This document shows positions 39,720 through 53,685 of a stretch of 64,000 bases of DNA, in pieces. Position numbers and translations under genes: made by a program. Position 1 is the stretch's first letter; the number at the start of each line of letters is the position of its first letter. The notes under the pieces are model-generated. The model did not search any database. It was not told where the DNA came from and saw nothing but the letters and a program-made list of their open reading frames with translations. Source of the DNA: Sipunculus nudus (taxonomy: Eukaryota > Annelida > Sipuncula > Golfingiida > Sipunculidae); contig CM049310.1 in NCBI GenBank assembly GCA_026874595.1, positions 66,790,056-66,854,055 on the forward strand. Reading direction: 5' to 3'.

Positions 39720-40126
39720 TCAGCTTCGCGATCGTCGGACTCAATCACCAGGATACGAACCTGAGCTCCGTTCATTTCATATTCTGTGGCGGACTGGGCC
39801 TGTCATGAATAACCATACGACTCAGCTTCGCGATCGTCGGACTCAGTCACCAGGATACGAACCTGAGCTCCGTTCATTTCATATTCTGTGGCGGACTGGG
39901 CCTTACCTGTCATGAATAACGGCTCAGTTTCGTGATTATCGGACTCAGTCACCTGGAGACGAACCTGAGCTCCGTTCATTTCATAATCCGTGGCGGACTG
40001 GGCCTGTCAAGAATAACCATAGACTCAAATTGGCGATCGTCGGACTCAATCACCAGGATACGAAGCTTAGCTCCGGTCATTTCATAATCCGTGGCGGACC
40101 TGGCCTATCATGATTAATCATACGAC
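39720..40126 (+). repeat. 407-bp four-monomer tandem pair, copy 2
   Basis: Adjacent copy of 39313-39719, differing by CCTATCATG near 40106 against CCTGTCATG near 39699. The match ends at 40142, before GTTGGACTC replaces GTCGGACTC. Confidence 0.83.
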
Positions 40127-40700
40127 TCAGCTTCGCGATCGTTGGACTCAGTCAGCAGGATACGAACCCGAACTCCGTTCATTTCATAATCTGTGGCGGA
40201 CTGGGCCTGTCATGAATAACCATACGACTCAGCTTCGCGATCGTCGGACTCAGTCACCAGGATACGAACCTGAGCTCCGTTCATTTCCTAATTTGTGGCG
40301 GACTTGGCCTGTCATGAATAATCATACGACTCAGCTTCGCGATCGTCGGACTCAGTCACCAGGATACGAACCTGAACTCCGTTCATTTCATATTTCGTGG
40401 CGGACTGCGCCTGTCATGAATAATCATACAACTCAGCTTCGCGATCGTCGGAATCAGTCACCAGGATACGAACCTGAACTCCGTTCATTTCATAATCTGT
40501 GGGGGAATGGGCCTCTCATGAAGAACCATTGGATTCAGCTTCGCGATCGTCGGACTCAGTCACCAGTATACGAACCTGAGCTCCGTTCATTTCATATTCT
40601 CTGTCGGACTGGGCCTGTCATGAATAACCATACGACTCAGCTTCGCGATCGTCGGATTCAGTCACCAGGATACGAACCTGAGCTCCGTTCATTTCATATA

Positions 40701-42454
40701 TGTGGCGGACTGGGCCTTACCTGTCATGAATAACCATACGGCTCAGTTTCGTGATCATCGGACTCAGTCACCAGGAGACGAACCTGAGCTCCGTTCATTT
40801 CATAATCCGTGGCGGACTGGGCCTGTCAAGAATAACCATACGACTCAAATTGGCGATCGTCGGACTCAATCACCAGGATACGAAGCTTAGCTCCGTTCAT
40901 TTCATAATCCGTGGGGGACATGGCCTGTCATGAATAATCATACGACTCAGCTACGCGATCGTTGGACTCAGTCACCAGGATACGAACCTGATCTCCGTTT
41001 ATTTCATAATCTGTCGCGGACTGAGCCTGTCAAGAATAACCATACGACTCACATTCGCGATCGTCGGACTCAGTCACCAGGATACGAACCTGAGCTTCGT
41101 TCATTTCATAATCTGTGCGAACTGGGCCTGTCATGAATAACCATACGACTCAGATTCGCGATTGTCGGACTCAGTCACGAGGATACGAACCTGAGCTGCG
41201 TTCATTTCATAATCCGTGGCGGTCTGGGCCTGTCATGAATAACCATACGACTCAGCTTCGCGATCGTCGGACTCAGTCACCAGGACACAAACCTGAGCTC
41301 CGTTCATTTCATAATCCGTGGCGGTCTGGGCCTATCATGAATAACCATACGACTAAGATTCGCGATCGTCGGACTCAGTCACCAGGATACGAACCTGAAC
41401 TCCGTTCATTTCATATTTCGTGGCGGACTGCGCCTGTCATGAATAATCATACAACTCAGCTTTTCGATCGTCGGACTCAGTCACCAGGATACGAACCTGA
41501 ACTCCGTTCATTTCATATTTCGTGGCGGACTGCGCCTGTCATGAAAAATCATACAACTCAGCTTTGCGATCGTCGGAATCAGTCACCGGGATACGAACCT
41601 GAACAACGTTCATTTCATAATCCGTGGCGGACTGGGCCTGTCAAGAATAACCATACTACTCAAATTGGCGATCGTCGGACTCAATCACCAGGATACGAAG
41701 CTTAGCTCCGTTCATTTCATAATCCGTGGCGGACTTGGCCTGTCATGAATAATCATACGACTCAGCTACGCGATCGTTGGACTCAGTCACCAGGATACGA
41801 ACCTGATCTCCGTTTATTTCATAATCTGTGGCGGACTGAGCCTGTCAAGAATAACCATACGACTCAGATTGGCGATCGTCGGACTCAGTCACCAGGATAC
41901 GAACCTGAGCTTCGTTCATTTCATAATCTGTGCGAACTGGGCCTGTCAGGAATGACCATACGACTCAGATTCGCGATCGTCGGACTCAGTCACCAGGATA
42001 CGAACCTGAGCTGCGTTCATTTCATAATCCGTGGCGGTCTGGGCCTGTCATGAATAACCATACGACTCAGCTTCGCGATCGTCTGACTCAGTCACCAGGA
42101 CACAAACCTGAGCTCCGTTCATTTCATAATCCGTGGCGGTCTGGGCCTGTCATAAATAACCATACTACTCAGATTCGCGATCGTCGGACTCAGTCACCAG
42201 GATACGAACCTGAACTCCGTTCATTTCATATTTCGTGGCGGACTGCGCCTGTCATGAATAATCATACAACTCAGCTTCGCGATCGTCGGACTCAGTCACC
42301 AGGATACGAACCTGAACTCCGTTCATTTCATAATCCGTGGCGGACTGCGCCTGTCATGAATAATCATACAACTCAGCTTTGCGATCGTCGGACTCAGTCA
42401 CCAGGATACGAACCTGAACAACGTTCATTTTATAATATGTGGGGGACTGGGCCT
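40701..42454 (+). repeat. 8,277-bp-spaced duplication, copy 2
   Basis: Second copy of 32424-34177. It ends at the join between the two 11,242-bp units, so that join was formed in this sequence block. The left limit is a one-base-shorter monomer (CATATATGTGG near 40700). Confidence 0.82.
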
Positions 42455-45400
42455 GTCAAGAATAACCATAGACTCAAATTGGCGAAAGTCGGACTCAATC
42501 ACCAGGATACGATGCTTAGCTCCGTTCATTTCATAATCCGTGGCGGACTTGGCCTGTCATGAATAATCATACGACTCAGCTTCGCGATCGTTGGACTCAG
42601 TCAGCAGGATACGAACCTGAACTCCGTTCATTTCATATTCTGTGGCGGACTGGGCCTTACCTGTCATGAATAACCATACGGCTCAGTTTCGTGATCATCG
42701 GACTCAGTCACCAGGAGACGAACCTGAGCTTCGTTCATTTCATAATCCGTGGCGGACTGGGCCTGTCAAGAATAACCATACGACTCAAATTGGCGATCGT
42801 CGGACTCAATCACCAGGATACGAAGCTTAGCTCCGTTCATTTCATAATCCGTGGCGGACTTGGCCTGTCATGAATAATCATACGACTCAGCTACGCGATC
42901 GTTGGACTCAGTCAGCAGGATACGAACCTGAGCTCCCTTCATTTCATAATCCGTGGCGGTCTGGGCCTGTCATGAATAACCATACGACTCAGCTTGGCGA
43001 TCGTCGGACTCAGTCACCAGGATACGAACCTGAGCTCCGTTCATTTCATAATCCGTGGCGGACTGGGCCTGTCATGAATAACCATTCGACCCAGCTTCCC
43101 GATCGTCGGACTCAGTCACCAGAATACGAACCTGAGCTGCGTTCATTTCATAATCCGTGGCGGTCTGGGCCTGTGATGAATAACCATACGACTCAGATTC
43201 GCGATCGTCGGACTCAGTCACCAGGACACAAACCTGAGCTGCGTTCATTTCATAATCCGTGGCGGTCTGGGCCTGTCATGAATAACCATACGACTCAGCT
43301 TCGCGATCGTCGGACTCAGTCACCAGGATACGAACCTGAGCTCCGTTCATTTCCTAATTTGTGGCGGACTTGGCCTGTCATGAATAATCATACGACTCAG
43401 CTTCGCGATCGTCGGACTCAGTCACCAGGATACGAACCTGAACTCCGTTCATTTCATATTTCGTGGCGGACTGCGCCTGTCATGAATAATCATACAACTC
43501 AGCTTCGCGATCGTCGGAATCAGTCACCAGGATACGAACCTGAACTCCGTTCATTTCATAATCTGTGGGGGAATGGGCCTCTCATGAAGAACCATTGGAT
43601 TCAGCTTCGCGATCGTCGGACTCAGTCACCAGTATACGAACCTGAGCTCCGTTCATTTCATATTCTGTGGCGGACTGGGCCTTACCTGTCATGAATAACC
43701 ATACGGCTCAGTTTCGTGATCATCGGACTCAGTCACCAGGAGACGAACCTGAGCTCCGTTCATTTCATAATCCGTGGCGGACTGGGCCTGTCAAGAATAA
43801 CCATACGACTCAAATTGGCGATCGTCGGACTCAATCACCAGGATACGAAGCTTAGCTCCGTTCATTTCATAATCCGTGGGGGACATGGCCTGTCATGAAT
43901 AATCATACGACTCAGCTACGCGATCGTTGGACTCAGTCACCAGGATACGAACCTGATCTCCGTTTATTTCATAATCTGTCGCGGACTGAGCCTGTCAAGA
44001 ATAACCATACGACTCACATTCGCGATCGTCGGACTCAGTCACCAGGATACGAACCTGAGCTTCGTTCATTTCATAATCTGTGCGAACTGGGCCTGTCATG
44101 AATAACCATACGACTCAGATTCGCGATTGTCGGACTCAGTCACGAGGATACGAACCTGAGCTGCGTTCATTTCATAATCCGTGGCGGTCTGGGCCTGTCA
44201 TGAATAACCATACGACTCAGCTTCGCGATCGTCGGACTCAGTCACAAGGACACAAACCTGAGCTCCGTTCATTTCATAATCCGTGGCGGTCTGGGCCTGT
44301 CATGAATAACCATACGACTAAGATTCGCGATCGTCGGACTCAGTCACCAGGATACGAACCTGAACTCCGTTCATTTCATATTTCGTGGCGGACTGCGCCT
44401 GTCATGAATAATCATACAACTCAGCTTTTCGATCGTCGGACTCAGTCACCAGGATACGAACCTGAACTCCGTTCATTTCATATTTCGTGGCGGACTGCGC
44501 CTGTCATGAAAAATCATACAACTCAGCTTTGCGATCGTCGGAATCAGTCACCGGGATACGAACCTGAACAACGTTCATTTCATAATCCGTGGCGGACTGG
44601 GCCTGTCAAGAATAACCATACTACTCAAATTGGCGATCGTCGGACTCAATCACCAGGATACGAAGCTTAGCTCCGTTCATGTCATAATCCGTGGCGGACT
44701 TGGCCTGTCATGAATAATCATACGACTCAGCTACGCGATCGTTGGACTCAGTCACCAGGATACGAACCTGATCTCCGTTTATTTCATAATCTGTGGCGGA
44801 CTGAGCCTGTCAAGAATAACCATACGACTCAGATTGGCGATCGTCGGACTCAGTCACCAGGATACGAACCTGAGCTTCGTTCATTTCATAATCTGTGCGA
44901 ACTGGGCCTGTCAGGAATGACCATACGACTCAGATTCGCGATCGTCGGACTCAGTCACCAGGATACGAACCTGAGCTGCGTTCATTTCATAATCCGTGGC
45001 GGTCTGGGCCTGTCATGAATAACCATACGACTCAGCTTCGCGATCGTCTGACTCAGTCACCAGGACACAAACCTGAGCTCCGTTCATTTCATAATCCGTG
45101 GCGGTCTGGGCCTGTCATAAATAACCATACTACTCAGATTCGCGATCGTCGGACTCAGTCACCAGGATACGAACCTGAACTCCGTTCATTTCATATTTCG
45201 TGGCGGACTGCGCCTGTCATGAATAATCATACAACTCAGCTTCGCGATCGTCGGACTCAGTCACCAGGATACGAACCTGAACTCCGTTCATTTCATATTT
45301 CGTGGCGGACTGCGCCTGTCATGAATAATCATACAACTCAGCTTTGCGATCGTCGGACTCAGTCACCAGGATACGAACCTGAACAACGTTCATTTTATAA

Positions 45401-48400
45401 TATGTGGGGGACTGGGCCTCTCATGAAGAACAATTGGACTCAGCTTCGCGATCGTCGGACTCAGTCACCAGGATACGAACCTGAGCTCCGTTCATTTCAT
45501 ATTCTGTGGCGGACTGGGCCTGTCATGAATAACCATACGACTCAGCTTCGCGATCGTCGGACTCAGTCACCAGGATACGAACCTGAGCTCCGTTCATTTC
45601 ATATTCTGTGGCGGACCGGGCCTTAACTATCATGAATAACGGCTCAGTTTCGTGATTATCGGACTCAGTCACCAGGAGACGAACCTGAGCTCCGTTCATT
45701 TCATAATCCGTGGCGGACTGGGCCTGTCAAGAATAACCATAGACTCAAATTGGCGATCGTCGGACTCAATCACCAGTATACGAAGCTTAGCTCCGTTCAT
45801 TTCATAATCCGTGGCGGACTTGGCCTGTCATGAATAATCATACGACTCAGCTTCGCGATCGTTGGACTCAGTCAGCAGGATACGAACCTGAATTCCCTTC
45901 ATTTCATAATCCGTGGCGGTCTGGGCCTGTCATGAATAACCATACGACCCAGCTTGGCGATCGTCGGACTCAGTCACCAGGATACGAACCTGAGCTCCGT
46001 TCATTTCATAATCCGTGGCGGACTGGGCCTGTCATGAATAACCATTCGACCCAGCTTCCCGATCGTCGGACTCAGTCACCAGGATACGAACCTGAGATCC
46101 GTTCATTTCATAATCCGTGGCGGACTGGGCCTGTCAAGAATAACCATCGACTCAAATTGGCGAACGTCGGACTCAATCACCAGGATACGATGCTTAGCTC
46201 CGTTCATTTCATAATCCGTGGCGGACTTGGCCTGTCATGAATAACCATACGACTCAGCTTCGCGATCGTCGGACTCAGTCACCAGGATACGAACCTGAGC
46301 TCCGTTCATTTCCTAATTTGTGGCGGACTGCGCCTGTCATGAATAATCATACGACTCAGCTTCGCGATCGTCGGACTCAGTCACCAGGATACGAACCTGA
46401 ACTCCGTTCATTTCATATTTCGTGGCGGACTGCGCCTGTCATGAATAATAATACAACTCAGCTTCGCGATCGTCGGACTCAGTCACCAGGATACGAACCT
46501 GAACTCCGTTCATTTCATATTCTGTGGCGGACTGGGCCTTACCTGTCATGAATAACCATACGGCTCAGTTTCGTGATCATCGGACTCAGTCACCAGGAGA
46601 CGAACCTGAGCTTCGTTCATTTCATAATCCGTGGCGGACTGGGCCTGTCATGAATAACCATACGACTCAGCTTCGCGATCGTCGGACTCAGTCACCAGGA
46701 GACGAACCTGAGCTCCGTTCATTTCATAATCCGTGGCGGACTGGGCCTGTCAAGAATAACCATAGACTCAAATTGGCGAAAGTCGGACTCAATCACCAGG
46801 ATACGATGCTTAGCTCCGTTCATTTCATAATCCGTGGCGGACTTGGCCTGTCATGAATAATCATACGACTCAGCTTCGCGATCGTTGGACTCAGTCAGCA
46901 GGATACGAACCTGAACTCCGTTCATTTCATATTCTGTGGCGGACTGGGCCTTACCTGTCATGAATAACCATACGGCTCAGTTTCGTGATCATCGGACTCA
47001 GTCACCAGGAGACGAACCTGAGCTTCGTTCATTTCATAATCCGTGGCGGACTGGGCCTGTCAAGAATAACCATACGACTCAAATTGGCGATCGTCGGACT
47101 CAATCACCAGGATACGAAGCTTAGCTCCGTTCATTTCATAATCCGTGGCGGACTTGGCCTGTCATGAATAATCATACGACTCAGCTACGCGATCGTTGGA
47201 CTCAGTCAGCAGGATACGAACCTGAGCTCCCTTCATTTCATAATCCGTGGCGGTCTGGGCCTGTCATGAATAACCATACGACTCAGCTTGGCGATCGTCG
47301 GACTCAGTCACCAGGATACGAACCTGAGCTCCGTTCATTTCATAATCCGTGGCGGACTGGGCCTGTCATGAATAACCATTCGACCCAGCTTCCCGATCGT
47401 CGGACTCAGTCACCAGAATACGAACCTGAGCTGCGTTCATTTCATAATCCGTGGCGGTCTGGGCCTGTGATGAATAACCATACGACTCAGATTCGCGATC
47501 GTCGGACTCAGTCACCAGGACACAAACCTGAGCTGCGTTCATTTCATAATCCGTGCCGGTCTGGGCCTGTCATGAATAACCATACGACTCAGATTCGCGA
47601 TCGTCGGACTCAGTCACCAGGATACGAACCTGAACTCCGTTCATTTCATATTTCGTGGCGGACTGCGCCTGTCATGAATAATCATACAACTCAGCTTTGC
47701 GATCGTCGGACTCAGTCACCAGGATACAAACCTGAACAACGTTCATTTTATAATCTGTGGGGGACTGGGCCTCTCATGAAGAACAATTGGACTCAGCTTC
47801 GCGATCGTCGGACTCAATCACCAGGATACGAACCTGAGCTCCGTTCATTTCATATTCTGTGGCGGACTGGGCCTGTCATGAATAACCATAAGACTCAGCT
47901 TCGCGATCGTCGGATTCAGTCACCAGGATACGAACCTGAGCTCCGTTCATTTCATATTCTGTGGCGGACTGGGCCTTACCTGTCATGAATAACGGCTCAG
48001 TTTCGTGATTATCGGACTCAGTCACCAGGATACGAACCTGAGCTCCGTTCATTTCATAATCCGTGGCGGACTGGGCCTGTCATGAATAACCATTCGACCC
48101 AGCTTCCCGATCGTCGGACTCAGTCACCAGAATACGAACCTGAGCTGCGTTCATTTCATAATCCGTGGCGGTCTGGGCCTGTGATGAATAACCATACGAC
48201 TCAGATTCGCGATCGTCGGACTCAGTCACCAGGACACAAACCTGAGCTGCGTTCATTTCATAATCCGTGGCGGTCTGGGCCTGTCATGAATAACCATACG
48301 ACTCAGATTCGCGATCGTCGGACTCAGTCACCAGGATACGAACCTGAACTCCGTTCATTTCATATTTCGTGGCGGACTGCGCCTGTCATGAATAATCATA

Positions 48401-51400
48401 CAACTCAGCTTTGCGATCGTCGGACTCAGTCACCAGGATACAAACCTGAACAACGTTCATTTTATAATCTGTGGGGGACTGGGCCTCTCATGAAGAACAA
48501 TTGGACTCAGCTTCGCGATCGTCGGACTCAATCACCAGGATACGAACCTGAGCTCCGTTCATTTCATATTCTGTGGCGGACTGGGCCTGTCATGAATAAC
48601 CATACGACTCAGCTTCGCGATCGTCGGATTCAGTCACCAGGATACGAACCTGAGCTCCGTTCATTTCATATTCTGTGGCGGACTGGGCCTTACCTGTAAT
48701 GAATAACGGCTCAGTTTCGTGATTATCGGACTCAGTCACCAGGATACGAACCTGAGCTCCGTTCATTTCCTAATTTGTGGCGGACTTGGCCTGTCATGAA
48801 TAATCATACGACTCAGCTTCGCGATCGTCGGACTCAGTCACCAGGATACGAACCTGAACTCCGTTCATTTCATATTTTGTGGCGGACTGCGCCTGTCATG
48901 AATAATCATACAACTCAGCTTCGCGATCGTCGGAATCAGTCACCAGGATACGAACCTGAACTCCGTTCATTTCATAATCTGTGGGGGACTGGGCCTCTCA
49001 TGAAGAACCATTGGATTCAGCTTCGCGATCGTCGGACTCAGTCACCAGGATACGAACCTGAGCTCCGTTCATTTCATATTCTCTGGCGGACTGGGCCTGT
49101 CATGAATAACCATACGGCCCAGCTCCGCGATCGTCGGATTCAGTCACCAGGATACGAACCGGAGCTCCGTTCATTTCATATTCTGTGGCGGACTGGGCCT
49201 TACCTGTCATGAATAACCATACGGCTCAGTTTCGTGATCATCGGACTCAGTCACCAGGAGACGAACCTGAACTCCGTTCATTTCATAATCCGTGGCGGAC
49301 TGAGCCTGTCAAGAATAACCATACGACTCAAATTGGCGATCGTCGGACTCAATCACCAGGATACGAAGCTTAACTCCGTTCATTTCATAATCCGTGGCGG
49401 ACATGGCCTGTCATGAATAATCATACGAATCAGCTACGCGATCGTTGGACTCAGTCACCAGGATACGAACCTGAACTTCGTTCATTTCATAATCTGTGCG
49501 AACTGGGCCTGTCATGAATAACCATGCGACTCAGATTCGCGATCGTCGGACTCAGTCACCAGGATACGAACCTGAGCTGCGTTCATTTCATAATCCGTGG
49601 CGGTCTGGGCCTGTCATGAATAACCATACGACTCAGCTTCGCGATCGTCGGACTCAGTCACCAGGACACAAACCTGAGCTCCGTTCATTTCATAATCCGT
49701 GGCGGTCTGGGCCTGTCATGAATAACCATACGACTAAGATTCGCGATCGTCGGACTCAGTCACCAGGATACGAACCTGAACTCCGTTCATTTCATGTTTC
49801 GTGGCGGACTGCGCCTGTCATGAATAATCATACAACTCAGCTTCGCGATCGTCGGACTCAGTCACCAGGATACGAACCTGAACTCCGTTCATTTCATAAT
49901 CCGTGGCGGACTGAGCCTGTCAAGAATAACCATACGACTCAGCTTCGCGATCGTCGGACTCAGTCACCAGGATACGAACCTGAGCTTCGTTCATTTCATA
50001 ATCTGTGCGAACTGGGCCTGTCATGAATAACCATGCGACTCAGATTCGCGATCGTCGGAATCAGTCACCAGGATACGAACCTGAACTCCGTTCATTTCAT
50101 AATCTGTGGGGGACTGGGCCTCTCATGAAGAACCATTGGATTCAGCTTCGCGATCGTCGGACTCAGTCACCAGGATACGAACCTGAGCTCCGTTCATTTC
50201 ATATTCTCTGGCGGACTGGGCCTGTCATGAATAACCATACGGCCCAGCTCCGCGATCGTCGGATTCAGTCACCAGGATACGAACCTGAGCTCCGTTCATT
50301 TCATATTCTGTGGCGGACTGGGCCTTACCTGTCATGAATAACCATACGGCTCAGTTTCGTGATCATCGGACTCAGTCACCAGGAGACGAACCTGAACTCC
50401 GTTCATTTCATAATCCGTGGCGGACTGAGCCTGTCAAGAATAACCATACGACTCAAATTGGCGATCGTCGGACTCAATCACCAGGATACGAAGATTAGCT
50501 CCGTTCATTTCATAATCCGTGGCGGACATGGCCTGTCATGAATAATCATACGAATCAGCTTCGCGATCGTCGGACTCAATCACCAGGATACGAACCTGAG
50601 CTCCGTTCATTTCATATTCTGTGGCGGACTGGGCCTGTCATGAATAACCATACGACTCAGCTTCGCGATCGTCGGACTCAGTCACCAGGATACGAACCTG
50701 AGCTCCGTTCATTTCATATTCTGTGGCGGACTGGGCCTTACCTGTCATGAATAACGGCTCAGTTTCGTGATTATCGGACTCAGTCACCTGGAGACGAACC
50801 TGAGCTCCGTTCATTTCATAATCCGTGGCGGACTGGGCCTGTCAAGAATAACCATAGACTCAAATTGGCGATCGTCGGACTCAATCACCAGGATACGAAG
50901 CTTAGCTCCGGTCATTTCATAATCCGTGGCGGACCTGGCCTGTCATGATTAATCATACGACTCAGCTTCGCGATCGTCGGACTCAATCACCAGGATACGA
51001 ACCTGAGCTCCGTTCATTTCATATTCTGTGGCGGACTGGGCCTGTCATGAATAACCATACGACTCAGCTTCGCGATCGTCGGACTCAGTCACCAGGATAC
51101 GAACCTGAGCTCCGTTCATTTCATATTCTGTGGCGGACTGGGCCTTACCTGTCATGAATAACGGCTCAGTTTCGTGATTATCGGACTCAGTCACCTGGAG
51201 ACGAACCTGAGCTCCGTTCATTTCATAATCCGTGGCGGACTGGGCCTGTCAAGAATAACCATAGACTCAAATTGGCGATCGTCGGACTCAATCACCAGGA
51301 TACGAAGCTTAGCTCCGGTCATTTCATAATCCGTGGCGGACCTGGCCTATCATGATTAATCATACGACTCAGCTTCGCGATCGTTGGACTCAGTCAGCAG

Positions 51401-53685
51401 GATACGAACCCGAACTCCGTTCATTTCATAATCTGTGGCGGACTGGGCCTGTCATGAATAACCATACGACTCAGCTTCGCGATCGTCGGACTCAGTCACC
51501 AGGATACGAACCTGAGCTCCGTTCATTTCCTAATTTGTGGCGGACTTGGCCTGTCATGAATAATCATACGACTCAGCTTCGCGATCGTCGGACTCAGTCA
51601 CCAGGATACGAACCTGAACTCCGTTCATTTCATATTTCGTGGCGGACTGCGCCTGTCATGAATAATCATACAACTCAGCTTCGCGATCGTCGGAATCAGT
51701 CACCAGGATACGAACCTGAACTCCGTTCATTTCATAATCTGTGGGGGAATGGGCCTCTCATGAAGAACCATTGGATTCAGCTTCGCGATCGTCGGACTCA
51801 GTCACCAGTATACGAACCTGAGCTCCGTTCATTTCATATTCTCTGTCGGACTGGGCCTGTCATGAATAACCATACGACTCAGCTTCGCGATCGTCGGATT
51901 CAGTCACCAGGATACGAACCTGAGCTCCGTTCATTTCATATATGTGGCGGACTGGGCCTTACCTGTCATGAATAACCATACGGCTCAGTTTCGTGATCAT
52001 CGGACTCAGTCACCAGGAGACGAACCTGAGCTCCGTTCATTTCATAATCCGTGGCGGACTGGGCCTGTCAAGAATAACCATACGACTCAAATTGGCGATC
52101 GTCGGACTCAATCACCAGGATACGAAGCTTAGCTCCGTTCATTTCATAATCCGTGGGGGACATGGCCTGTCATGAATAATCATACGACTCAGCTACGCGA
52201 TCGTTGGACTCAGTCACCAGGATACGAACCTGATCTCCGTTTATTTCATAATCTGTCGCGGACTGAGCCTGTCAAGAATAACCATACGACTCACATTCGC
52301 GATCGTCGGACTCAGTCACCAGGATACGAACCTGAGCTTCGTTCATTTCATAATCTGTGCGAACTGGGCCTGTCATGAATAACCATACGACTCAGATTCG
52401 CGATTGTCGGACTCAGTCACGAGGATACGAACCTGAGCTGCGTTCATTTCATAATCCGTGGCGGTCTGGGCCTGTCATGAATAACCATACGACTCAGCTT
52501 CGCGATCGTCGGACTCAGTCACCAGGACACAAACCTGAGCTCCGTTCATTTCATAATCCGTGGCGGTCTGGGCCTATCATGAATAACCATACGACTAAGA
52601 TTCGCGATCGTCGGACTCAGTCACCAGGATACGAACCTGAACTCCGTTCATTTCATATTTCGTGGCGGACTGCGCCTGTCATGAATAATCATACAACTCA
52701 GCTTTTCGATCGTCGGACTCAGTCACCAGGATACGAACCTGAACTCCGTTCATTTCATATTTCGTGGCGGACTGCGCCTGTCATGAAAAATCATACAACT
52801 CAGCTTTGCGATCGTCGGAATCAGTCACCGGGATACGAACCTGAACAACGTTCATTTCATAATCCGTGGCGGACTGGGCCTGTCAAGAATAACCATACTA
52901 CTCAAATTGGCGATCGTCGGACTCAATCACCAGGATACGAAGCTTAGCTCCGTTCATTTCATAATCCGTGGCGGACTTGGCCTGTCATGAATAATCATAC
53001 GACTCAGCTACGCGATCGTTGGACTCAGTCACCAGGATACGAACCTGATCTCCGTTTATTTCATAATCTGTGGCGGACTGAGCCTGTCAAGAATAACCAT
53101 ACGACTCAGATTGGCGATCGTCGGACTCAGTCACCAGGATACGAACCTGAGCTTCGTTCATTTCATAATCTGTGCGAACTGGGCCTGTCAGGAATGACCA
53201 TACGACTCAGATTCGCGATCGTCGGACTCAGTCACCAGGATACGAACCTGAGCTGCGTTCATTTCATAATCCGTGGCGGTCTGGGCCTGTCATGAATAAC
53301 CATACGACTCAGCTTCGCGATCGTCTGACTCAGTCACCAGGACACAAACCTGAGCTCCGTTCATTTCATAATCCGTGGCGGTCTGGGCCTGTCATAAATA
53401 ACCATACTACTCAGATTCGCGATCGTCGGACTCAGTCACCAGGATACGAACCTGAACTCCGTTCATTTCATATTTCGTGGCGGACTGCGCCTGTCATGAA
53501 TAATCATACAACTCAGCTTCGCGATCGTCGGACTCAGTCACCAGGATACGAACCTGAACTCCGTTCATTTCATATTTCGTGGCGGACTGCGCCTGTCATG
53601 AATAATCATACAACTCAGCTTTGCGATCGTCGGACTCAGTCACCAGGATACGAACCTGAACAACGTTCATTTTATAATATGTGGG
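42444..53685 (+). repeat. 11,242-bp tandem HOR, copy 2
   Basis: Directly abuts copy 1. At the internal junction (42444-42454) the 11-mer GGACTGGGCCT is shared by the start of the unit (31202), the junction, and the exit from copy 2 (53686). After it, the junction continues GTCAAGAATAACC like the unit start, while the exit continues CTCATGAAGAAC. This is the expected structure of a simple tandem duplication by unequal exchange. Confidence 0.92.
43666..46700 (+). repeat. 8,277-bp-spaced duplication in second unit, copy 1
   Basis: Matches 51943-54977. The match runs through the end of the second 11,242-bp unit and 1.3 kb beyond it. The flank after 53685 therefore preserves the original continuation of this block. 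Confidence 0.82.

Larger units (their letters stand above)
31202..42443 (+). repeat. 11,242-bp tandem HOR, copy 1
   Basis: Matches 42444-53685 at offset 11,242, checked at more than twenty landmarks along the unit. I noted four differing bases: 31620 T against 42862 G; 33439 T against 44681 G; 42333 A against 53575 T; and 42335 C against 53577 T. The unit holds about 110 monomers and many distinct variants, including GTGCCGG near 36315 and GGCCCAGCTCCGCG near 37874, shared by both copies. Confidence 0.92.
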
